Source of the DNA: Hofstenia miamia
Lineage: Eukaryota > Xenacoelomorpha > Acoela
Assembly (NCBI GenBank): GCA_004352715.1
Contig: SCFE01000053.1
Location: forward strand, 1,300,530-1,364,529
DNA: 64,000 nt
Direction: 5' to 3'
Numbering within the stretch: position 1 is the first letter of the stretch; the number at the start of each line of letters is the position of its first letter. The notes under the pieces were generated by a model. It ran no database searches. It saw only the letters and a list, made by a program, of their open reading frames with translations, and had not been told where the DNA came from. The translations under genes were made by a program, and so were the position numbers. Of the stretch, positions 41,993-51,925 are shown piece by piece.

Positions 41993-44811
41993 TCACAGCT
42001 TCATGCTGGTATCCCTCTCAGCTCGGGGAACTCACCAGTTCCCAGGGAGTCTGAAAGCTTTCCTCAAGACTCTAGCTGTTCCTAACAATGCTGCCTTCTG
42101 TGCTATCGCTCCTCCCCACTTTAGTACTCCTAAATCCTCCAAGTATCTCTTATGCTTCTTACTTACGGCTCCTAGTGCGCCTACTACTACCTGGACTACT
42201 TCAAGCTTCTTCAACTTCTACAGCCCTTAGGTTGCTCTTCTACATATTCCTTTAGACCTAGTGCTTCTGCTTCTACAGTCTCCTCCACACTTAGCAGCCC
42301 TTTCCCTCCTTTATGCCTTGCCATGTACAGCCTATCTACATCTCCATTTATGTTTAATGCTCTCTCTGCTGCTAGTATCTTCCTTGTCTCCCTGTCTAAT
42401 TCCCTCAGTTCATTCTTGTTCCACCTAACTATTCCTGACGAATATCTCAACACTGGTATCGCCCACGTATTAATTGCCTTTATGCTGTTCTGCCCATTTA
42501 ATGTTGAATTCTGTAGTACCTTCATTACTCTCCTCTTGTATTCTTTCCTTAGCGTCATCTTCATTTCCACGTGATCTGTTCTGTCCTTCTCTTACTCCTA
42601 AGTACTTGTACCCCTCCTTGACTTCCTCAATCTTATCACAACTGCCTGTCCTCAAACCATCTCCATCTATGCACTTGCCTCTGGTCATTGTCACTGTCGC
42701 ACATTTTCCTAATCCAAATTCCAGCCCAGAATCTCTGCTTGCCTTCTCTAATGTCTCTACTTGCTTCTGAAACATTTTCCTTGAACTAGCATACATCTTC
42801 AGGTCGTCCATGTACCACAGGTGACTCACTGCTCTACAATTCTTCTCCATCTTATACCCTATGCCTGTCTCCTTTAACCTTTCTGTGATGGGGATTAAGC
42901 TAACTACAAACAGTAGTGGTGCTTTCTCTAGAAACTCAACTATGCCTCGCCTAAACCTCAACCTATATCCCTTTATCTCAGTCTGCCACTTTCCCATCTC
43001 CCTATCTAGAAACTCAACCCATTTCTGTGAAACTCCATTAGCCTCTACCATACTCAATACCCACCTATGTGATATGCTGTCATATGCCTTCCTGTAGTCT
43101 ATCCATGCCATTGCTAAGTTTGTCTTCCTTCTTCTACAATTCTCCACCACTGCCTGGTCTATCAACAACTGATATTTGCATCCTCTTTTCTTTGTCCTAC
43201 ATCCTTCTGCTCTCTCTGGTATCAACCTGTTCTGTTCTAAGTAACATGCCAGCCTACTTGAAATCACAGAAGTTCGTAATTTCCACTTTGTTGGCAGACA
43301 TGTTATTGGCCTGAAGTTGCTTGATTCACTACCTTTCTTTGGGTCCTTCTGTATCAGAAATGTCCTTCCCACTACCATCCACTCTGGACACCCACTCACC
43401 ACACACTCCTCCAATGCTACTGCTAGTCTCTCATGAACACTTGTGAACTTCTTCAGCCAATATCCATGTACCTCATCTCTCACTGGGGCCTTCCAATTCT
43501 TCATCTTCTTTAGAGCCTTCTTCAGCTTGCAGTTGGGATTACTTCTTCTTCTTGTCTGAACTCGTTCTGCACCTGCTCACTCTCTATCTCTGGTCCCTCA
43601 CTTCCCCATATATTCTCCCAGAACCTTACTGCGTCCTCACCTGCTCTAGCTGTAGCCTTTTCTCCTGCATCTAGTTCTTGGTAGAATCGTCCTTGGGCCT
43701 CAAACTTCATGTTGTCTCTTGCTTGCTTTGCTCTTCCCCTATATTTTCTTAATTTCTCAGCTTCTGCAACTAATCTCTGCTTTATCTCTTCTCTTGCAGT
43801 TTTTATTGTCTTCCCTTTACCTACCCTGCACCTGTCCTGCACGGCTTTACTTGTCCCTATTTGCTGCCTAATCTTTGCCATTTTATTCTCAATTCTTCTT
43901 TCCCATGCTGGCTTTCTGTCTCCCTTATCTTATTGTTGCCTTTTCTTCTTCTTCATGTCCATGCCTACATTCTTCAGCACTTCCCATGCGCCTGCATACA
44001 CTAAGCTATTTACTTCTGTGACACTCCTAGAATCTATCCTCTCCAACACTTTATTGACCTTTGCTGTCTCTACTGCTAGCTTGCTTTTCTTAACTCCTCT
44101 TGGAACTGGCAACCTAGTTCTCTCACCTATTTCTTCCTTCATCTTTTCCTTGATTGTTGCTACAGTTTCTGCGTCCACTGGTTCTGCTGCTTCCGCCACT
44201 TCTGCCTCAACGTCTATCNNNNNNNNNNNNNNNNNNNNNNNNNNNNNNNNNNNNNNNNNNNNNNNNNNNNNNNNNNNNNNNNNNNNNNNNNNNNNNNNNN
44301 NNNNNNNNNNNNNNNNNNNNNNNNNNNNNNNNNNNNNNNNNNNNNNNNNNNNNNNNNNNNNNNNNNNNNNNNNNNNNNNNNNNNNNNNNNNNNNNNNNNN
44401 NNNNNNNNNNNNNNNNNNNNNNNNNNNNNNNNNNNNNNNNNNNNNNNNNNNNNNNNNNNNNNNNNNNNNNNNNNTCCCTTTACTCTCATCCAACTGTAAC
44501 TTTCGCACTTGTCCTGCAAGCCTCTGCTTTGTAACTTCTAATCCTGTTCCTGCCTTCCTCCATTCTTCCAACATTTTCTTGCTGTAACCCCTCTCATCTG
44601 GCCTGCTTCTTCTGTAACACTCCAATGCTGTCCTGTTCTGCTCATCTGTCCATTTGTGCCGTTGTCCATTGGTCTGTGTGGATCCTATACTGCCACTTCT
44701 CGAGTCCACACTCCCGATTGTGGAGTGTAATTGACCGGAGATTCTTCGCACCCTCTGACCATTTAAGGCCTGCCGGGGACTGAGGGCCTTTTCTTTTGGT
44801 TTCACTCTCAT
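41993..44811 (-). mobile_element. R4/Dong-like LINE, antisense, with Myb-type N-terminus
   Basis: A long non-LTR element on the minus strand with a gap at 44219-44474. N-terminus (44811-43930): a Myb/SANT-like DNA-binding segment, RHKWTDEQNRTALECYRRSR and KKMLEEWRKAGTG. After a frameshift (43881-43522) comes an RT with N-terminal extension (43504-42470), then the C-terminal INTWAIPVLRYSSGIVRWNK and RHKGGKGLLSVEE (42570-42211). Last is LEVVQVVVGALGAV with QKAALLGTARVLRKAF (42214-42032). The 3' UTR ends GCATGAAGCTGTGAGA plus an (ATA)n tail. This C-terminal pattern is one I associate with R2/R4-type elements. Frameshifts make it inactive. Confidence 0.8.
42470..43504 (-). pseudogene. R4-like LINE reverse transcriptase (344 codons)
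   Basis: Motifs in order: VHGYWLKKF, GRTFLIQKDPKKG and NFRPITCLPT (RT 1-2), ERAEGCRTKKRGCKYQLLID, MAWIDYRKAYDSISHRWVLS (motif A aspartate), RRGIVEFLEKAPLLFVV and HLWYMDDLKMYA (motif C YMDD). Then come EFGLGKCATVTMTRGK and KEGYKYLGV. Where family members have a QGD-x-LSP segment between RGI and PLLF, this copy reads VEFLEKA, so the B motif is destroyed although the YMDD box is intact. The frame is lost near 42570. Confidence 0.8.
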
Positions 44812-44819
44812 TGAAGGTA

Positions 44820-44891
44820 GGGTCGGAGCGGGCTCGAACCCGGGTCCTCGCGGTCCCAGTCTAGCCTTTTACCCCTTGGCCACTAGGGCCC
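44820..44891 (-). ncRNA. tRNA-like sequence (pol III A and B boxes) at LINE 5' end
   Basis: A 72-nt minus-strand segment starting GGGCCCTAGTGGCCAAGGGG. It has an A box (TGGCCAAGGGG), a D-stem-like pairing, a perfect B box (GGTTCGAGCCC) in a T-arm of 4 bp, and a partial acceptor stem. The anticodon stem does not fold, so it is not a working tRNA. It ends 9 nt before the start codon of the R4-like LINE and is preceded on its 5' side by an (AAT)n run. It may be a SINE-type tRNA-derived head acting as the element's promoter, or the remnant of a tRNA target gene. Confidence 0.65.
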
Positions 44892-45359
44892 ATTATTATT
44901 ATTTTTATTATTATTAACATTTTTAACATTTTGGAGCATGCACACATACTTAACTACCTGTTATGGATTTTGTCACTTGTCTCTTACCATGTTATTTCCT
45001 ACAGGCGGTGAACCGATTGCTCAAACAATAATGGCGGCCCGACCCAACTATGGTCTGCATATAACTACAATTAGTGTCGACAAATCTGTTATTAAAATTA
45101 ACTCGATTTATATTTACATCAAATATATGTAGTTTCACACAAACTGTATAGATGCAAAAAAAATCAAATTATTTCAAGTACTTGTTTTCTACAGACATTC
45201 TAAAGAAAAAAAGTAACAAGAATTACATATATAAATATACACTGTAATGACATTTGTTATTACGTGAATTATTTCTAAAATATAACATTAATAATTTACG
45301 TTAGCCCAGCGTATATATATATAATCATCTACATTTTTCGTCTACTTGTTTCTGCTCAC
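44892..45359. other. Stretch with one weak candidate exon
   Basis: After 'gttatttcctacag' (45003) the plus strand reads GGEPIAQTIMAARPNYGLHI. The acceptor is good but no domain is recognised and no partner exon was found. The rest is AT-rich. Confidence 0.25.
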
Positions 45360-46345
45360 TCGGATCTGCAGAAAGTCCTGGTCCACATGCCACCTCACCG
45401 CTGATTCGCCTATGTGACATTGTCTTCAACGCCCATGATATTTCACTCATGCTTAAGTCTTGCAAGTCGTCTGGTCTTTTCTATCCTAACGGCGTCCCAC
45501 CCTTTGTAATTCACGAAACCTCCTCGATTCTTTCTGTCCATTTAAACCAGCCGTTCTTACTTTTGCTGCTCTAAGCGTTTTCCACTTTGTTGGAAATCAT
45601 CTTGCTGCTATTTCCACTCTTATCGTAATGATATTGGTTGCATTATCTTGACATTTCTAAAGCTTTTGATCGGTTTCCTCATTCTATTCTTCTTCACAAA
45701 TGAAATTTATTTGGTTTCGATGCTAATTTCATCGAACTTTTCGAGTCTTCCTCTCCAATCGTCATCTGTGTGGCAAAATCAACTCGTCTATTTCTTCTGC
45801 CCTTGTCTCTAGTGGTGCTCTTCAAGGTTCTGTGTTTGCTGTTCTCTGCTTCCTCGTTGCTATCAACGACCTCCCTCAATCTGTCCTCAACTCATCATGT
45901 CTACTGTTCGTCGATGACACTGCGATTTTCAACTTCAGTAGCTCTTTTGCCTCAAATATTACCTCTGATCTTGAGCTTTTGTCTACTTGGTATTCCGTTA
46001 ACCATCTTGATTTTAGCCCAACCAAGACGTGTGGTATTTTCTTTTCGGTATTTCCATCTTCTGATCTGCCTCTCCCTGTGAACTTCTCTTATCATTATAC
46101 TCATCTTGGAGTTCAAGTTGCGTCATATTTAAATTGGTTAGAACATGTGTTCATTGCGTCTCCGCAAAGCTAATTCCTTGCTCTTTGCCCTCTTCCGCAA
46201 TGTTCCTTTTAATTCCCCGTCTGCTATAAAACTATCTTTGTTCAAATGTATTCATCGCGCATTCTTCTCTACGCTTTTGCCTGTTGATGGCCTTCTCGTG
46301 CCGTGTTCCACTCCATGGAACGCCCTCCTCTGTTACCTACACCTG
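45360..46345 (+). mobile_element. LINE family A fragment (RT region)
   Basis: Degenerate linker and RT. FAVLCFLVAINDLPQSV and SCLLFVDDTAIFNFS (motif C, FVDD) lie in 45832-46173, with HTHLGVQVASYLNW in the thumb. The C-terminal part is in another frame to about 46345, where it breaks off just before the LINE B copy starting at 46475. No 3' tail is present, so it is truncated at both ends. Confidence 0.8.
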
Positions 46346-46474
46346 CTCTTCACTCAGCATCTCAACCACAAACTTTTTAATTTTCAGGTATTTTTGTTAT
46401 TATTTTACATTTTTTCAAATTATTGTCAATTTACTTAAAGGGCAACTCAATATATCATTCCATCCCTAAAATCC

Positions 46475-49400
46475 TTGGAATACCAAAAGACTAGAATTAC
46501 TAGAGTGTATTCTAATTATTACGCAATCAAAATCTGCAATTTAATATTGGATCATCTACGAGTTCTAGTTACACTCAAATTGATTTTATTAGGAGATATT
46601 GAAACAAATACTGGACTTATTTTCAATCAAGATAAAATTAGCGATTCTTTAGCTAACTACAATCAAGACTTAAAATTTTTCTACCTAAATGCTACAAGTT
46701 TAAATGCACACCGCACAGAATTTCTAAATCTTTTAAATTTAGTAGGAAATAACGCAATGTATCTAATTACTGAAACCTGGTTAAATGACTCTGATAACAT
46801 AGAAGCTCTATATAATCCAGACTGCCATTATTTTAACTTATTCTTCATAAATAGATCAAAAAGAGGTGGTGGTTTAATTATCTTAATTCCAAAATTCCTA
46901 AAACCAAAACGTAGACAAGACTTAGAATCTGATCATCAGTTTTTTGAAACACTATGGATTGAAATTAAACAAGTATCGAACTCATGTAGTAATGAATTAC
47001 TAAATGTTTGCTATAATCCAAACAAGAATTTTTCATCTGAATTTTGCAATCACAAAATCGATGAAATACACAATGCTATTCTAGAGAATAAATTTATTAA
47101 CATCTTCGGTGATTTCAATATTAATTACTTCATTTATTCTGAATCCGCAAGGATTTTGCAATATTTTCGATTTAAAACTTCAATAATACCATTTCGACTA
47201 GGCATTCCAATCTACTTGACTATTTTATAACTGATATTTCTTATAAATATCGAAGTTTTATATTTGAATCATTCAATAATCATGTTTGCGTCTATATTAG
47301 TAATTTAAAGTTATTTTCGTAAAAGAAAAAAGTAAAAAATTCAAGGAAAATTTCGTAAATTCAATGAAAATATTTTTATAAGTTTGCTGAAGAACATTTC
47401 GTTCGAACGCATCTATACATTCAAAAACGGCGAAGCCATGCTTAAATTCATGATTTCTGAAATCACTCATGCATTAAAACGCGTAGCCCCGGTAAAAATC
47501 AAGGTAATTAACGCCAAATCAAGTCCAGCGGTGAATCAACCGCGTGACTCCGAATTAATTAAGCGTCATGTCGCCATCAAGAATCTGCTGTTTGAGATTG
47601 CAAAATCCGACCCAATTAAGATTAATTGGACAAACTATGATTATGATAACGCCAAGAAATTAATCACAAAATACCGCAAATCCGCTTTTGAGTCTAGAAC
47701 TAGACTATACTTCAAACAGCTATATAAATCTAGCCAGAAATGCAATTTTTTGAATAAAAGTATTGAAAAACCTAAAGGTTTATCTGTGAACGTTGAAGAA
47801 GTTAAGTACGATAATAAGATATATAAGAATAAGAAAGATATTGCAATTATTTTCAACAAAACTTTTGAAAAAATGGGTAAATTTAACTTTGAGCGTTAAA
47901 CTAACAATAGCCAACCGATAAAAATTGTGAAAAATGTAAATTCTGAATTTACTTTTAGCTTAATATCATACTATGATTTGAAACAAACTGTAAAAAATCT
48001 TGCTAGTAATAAATCGTGTGGCTCTAGCCATTTCCCATACTGGGTAATTAAAAACTATTTCGACATTTTTGGACAATATCTTCTTTTAGCATTTAATCAA
48101 TTCATTATCGGGAATAACTTCCTATTATCTTAAAAAATTCCGATATCTCACTGTTTATAAAGAAAGGAAATCCTTCCAACCCAAACAATTATCGACCAAT
48201 CAGTATTACAGATCCCTTTGCTAAAATCTTTGAGAAGCTCTTAGCTAAGCAAATTTACGCTTTTCTCAATGACAATAGTATTCTATCAGATAACCAATTT
48301 GGATATAGGCCTAAGTATAGTACAACAGACGAAATATTATCTATTACAGAAAACATTAAATCAAATCTGAATAACCATTTTTCGACATCTATTGCCTTAT
48401 TGGATCTTAGTAAAGCCTTTAATTCAATGAATTTTAATATTTTAGAAATCAAATTAGAAAATCAAGGTTTCAGTAAAAGTGCTAAAAATCTCATTATGAA
48501 TTTCTTAAGTAACCGAAGACCTGTAAAAATTAACAACACTTATTCTGATTATATTACTACTAATCTAGGTGTTCCTATTCGCACTGTATGGCAATGATAT
48601 ATCGAATACTTTAAAAAACGGAACGATCTATCAATATGCGTATGATACATGTATAATAAGAAAAGCAAAAAATCCATATGACGCAACTAAGCATTTAACA
48701 AAGGATATTGAAAATCTTATTAGGTATTTTAACAGAAACAAGTTAAAAGTTAATCCTGATAAAATACAATTTATTTTCACACTAAAGCAATACCAAAAAA
48801 AATTCTAATATCAAAATTAAAGTAGGAGATAATGAAATTAAGCAAATCAATTCTAATTTTTATCTTAGTTTAGTAATTGATAGAGGTTTACGTTTTCCCT
48901 GAATTTTTTTTATCAAAATGTAGGAAAATGGCCTTTGGTATTAAATATTTATATCATTTGCGAAATGTAGGGCAGTCCTTTCAATCACAAATCTTAACTC
49001 TTTTGTGCTAAGTAACTTTAACTATTGTTGTTTTTTATTCCAAAATATCACATCAAATAATCAATCATCACTAGCAAAAATATTCAATTGGGCAATAAGA
49101 ACTCTGAATTATATTGATAAGCATCAATCAGTGAGCACTTTTATAAAAGGTGCAATGTTCTTGCTCCATTGTACTTTATCGAATATCAAACCCTTTGTAT
49201 GATACACAAGTATTTACACAATTCAAAATCTTTTAAGCAATTATATTAAAACAAGTGATAGAAACCACAATTTGCATAGTAGTATTAATCGTCCACATGC
49301 ATTTTCATTTAAAGCTTCTAGATGACTTAAATCTCGAAATAAAAAAAGGAAAAAATTATAAACATTTCCAGAAGGAAAATTAAAAATATTTTATTATCCA

Positions 49401-49530
49401 AACAATCACTATTAGGAATATCAAACAAATTAAGCGCATGGACAGATTTCATTTGACATTTGAAATTTACGCGCTTTAAGTAAGTGTGCATATTTTTAAT
49501 TTTGTAAATATACATGTATAGTAGTTTGTA
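46475..49530 (+). mobile_element. LINE family B copy 3 (endonuclease + RT, most complete)
   Basis: Endonuclease frame 46475-47230: LILLGDIETNTG (the L-GDIE-NPG lead typical of CR1-like LINEs), FFYLNATSLNAHRTEFLNLL, LITETWLND, RGGGLIILI and FINIFGDFNINYF. A break follows, then linker 47384-47899 (YRKSAFESRTRLYFKQLY). RT is spread over frames: NNYRPISITDPFAKIFEKLL near 48183, IALLDLSKAFNSMNFNI near 48390, LGVPIR near 48570, then IYQYAYDTCIIR near 48630, where the catalytic YADD reads YAYD. The 3' part is decayed to about 49200; an A/T-rich tail with ATT repeats ends near 49600. Dead copy. Confidence 0.85.
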
Positions 49531-49571
49531 GTATTTGTTTATTTTAGCAATAAATTTGCTTGACTCTTATT

Positions 49572-49645
49572 ATAATTTTTATTATCATTATTATTATTAT
49601 TTCATTTCTTCTCACAGCTTCATGCTGGAGTAGCAACCTGATTGC
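49572..49645 (-). mobile_element. 3' end fragment of the R4-like LINE
   Basis: The minus strand reads CCAGCATGAAGCTGTGAGA followed by an (AAT)n-type tail, the same 3' terminus as the LINE at 41993. Everything 5' is missing. It lies about 140 bp upstream of the start codon of the BRI3BP-like gene. Confidence 0.7.
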
Positions 49646-49780
49646 TGCTTAAAGCAAATATATGCGCATGACTTTGATTTCCTACACGGTGTATTTTATA
49701 TCAACAAGATATATGTTTTAAGATCAGTCTGTCTGTATATGTGCTTACTTAATTGATTTTGACTTCAAAGCGGTTTTAGT

Positions 49781-49934
49781 ATGTTACTGTATGTTCTGTG
49801 CGGGTTATATGCTCTCATTTCTGTCTCAAAGGCCGAATCTCGTGATAATTCAATAGTGGAACATGTGTTATATTGGTTTCGTTCTTTTAGTAATACTCTT
49901 AATTCAGCAGTGTCCTCGATTGAAAGACATCCTC
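49781..49934 (+). CDS. BRI3BP-like exon 1 (signal peptide)
   Basis: The ATG opens a 51-codon frame with a clear signal peptide followed by AESRDNSIVEHVLYWF. It ends ERHP plus one base at the donor GTAAGT (49935). It is too short to appear as a long ORF. Confidence 0.7.
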
Positions 49935-51890
49935 GTAAGTTTTAGCATTTTATTAGTAATTAGGTATTAGACGTAAGAAATGACGGTCGAAGTTACACAT
50001 TTGTTGAAATGTTGTTTATTTATAATTCATAAATGGATTCAATATGCGATACATTTATTTAAATGTTTGTGGTTTTGCATATAATATGTTTTTGCTTTAT
50101 ATATTTTGCATTGATTATAATTATTTTCTTTATGAACGTTTTTCAAAGGTTTTATAGTATTCTGAGTAAGATGTATACAATTTTGAATTATCTACACAAA
50201 AGTATCACGTTTTTCAATTTGTTAGTTGAAATATCATTTTTTGTTATTTTTAATTATTTTGTTAAATCTATATAAATTTAAATTTTGCTTTCAATGCCAG
50301 TGTTGAATCTAGGGTTGCTGGTGTCACCGAAGGGGCACTTGGTTGGAGGATGTTTTTTTACCTACCTACGAATTTTAATAAGTTGACACAGGCCATTGAT
50401 GATTTTGAAACCATGAAAACCAACTTTCATATATATATAAAAACTGTAAAATAACTGTTTGTAATTCCTGACAGCATTTCTCACTATGAAATGTTTTTGC
50501 CTCTTTTAAAGTAACAACGGCAAATATTTTTTCTGCAACTAGTTCATTTGATTCCGAAATGAAAGTTGAATTAAATATAGTCCTAGAGAAAAACAATGTT
50601 CAGTGTCTACATTAACGCATCTGTCGAGCAGCATCAGCAAATATGGAAAAGTTATTTTTGCTGTACAACTGAATTTTGCCAGACAAACAAAAGCATTTAA
50701 CTGCAGAACAACTATTGCAGATAAAAGTTTACGGGGTTATCAAAGCCAAATGCAATGAATGTCATATGGATATGGTCACGATTCCCGAGTGAATGAATAA
50801 ACATGTAGAAAAATGCCAGAATGGAGAACCAGACCTTCATCGGCAAAGAAACAGACAAAGGTGCCGTTCACACCAGCTGTAACTGGCAAATCATTGCAAC
50901 ACAAGATTTAATTGCGAATTGGTCGATTTATCGTCAGTTCCAATGCTTCTTTCCTGCAAGTGGAAAACAAACAGTTCGAAAAATTGGTTTCCCTCCTACC
51001 CCCTGGTACCGATGTTTGACAGCAATGTTACTTAAAAAAATTTTGTCGAAGTGTTTGACACGGACGTGGCCAGACATTGTCTTCAAGGGAGGTATCAACA
51101 ATAAAACATGTATATACTGCCTTTGTATGCAAAATTTTAAAATATCCACACGGCTGTGGATACAAAAAATCACTAGATACTATGGCGGAAGGCGCTGGAT
51201 ACGTTTCGAAAAAAAATTTTTTGAAAAAACCTGGAATTCATACATAGAAAGTAGGCCCCTGTTCCAAATGCCCTATGTAAAATTTTTTTAATAAAATGAA
51301 TTATTCTGGCTTTCCGTCAAAAAGGCGCTGAATACTATAGAAATTCGTAAAGTGTAGGCGGTGGGTACAAATCTCATAGTATTTATCCTGGCGCTAAGGG
51401 TGATAATTTATTTTGAAATAAGACTGGACCCTGCGCTAGTTTTTTTCAAATTTTGATATGAGATAAAAAATCTGGCCACGATCGGACATATTCCGGCTGA
51501 AAACGGCGTTTTGACGTGGCCGGAACCGGACCTCATTTTTACTGGGAAAAACTGCTAGTATCGACTTGAAAATAATATCAGATATTGTAAAGCGCCCAAA
51601 TATAATGAAAATATAACAATTGGTTTAAAAGCACATTTATAATTGTTGAAATGGTCAATAAATCAAATTTTTTCTACAATTTTTTTCACTTTTTTTAATT
51701 TATATGTTTTTGGGAATTGCTCCCCTTAAGACGAAATTTGGTGTGTGGCTATTTAATATACCCTAAATCTATCACGTATTCCCAATTTGTGATTTTGTAT
51801 CATTAACCGGCTGAACCGCTCGCGTGCGCTAAGTATGGGTATGTAGTGGTCGCGGGCGCTCAGTATAAAACCCATAGTACTTAGTGCCCG

Positions 51891-51925
<35 letters not shown>

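Noticed and set aside
44820-44891. A functional tRNA gene
   Set aside because: A and B boxes are present, but the anticodon stem does not pair and the acceptor stem has mismatches.
50821-51291. 156-codon plus frame as a host gene
   Set aside because: It overlaps hAT transposase motifs in neighbouring frames and runs into a dispersed repeat; it is a shadow of TE sequence.
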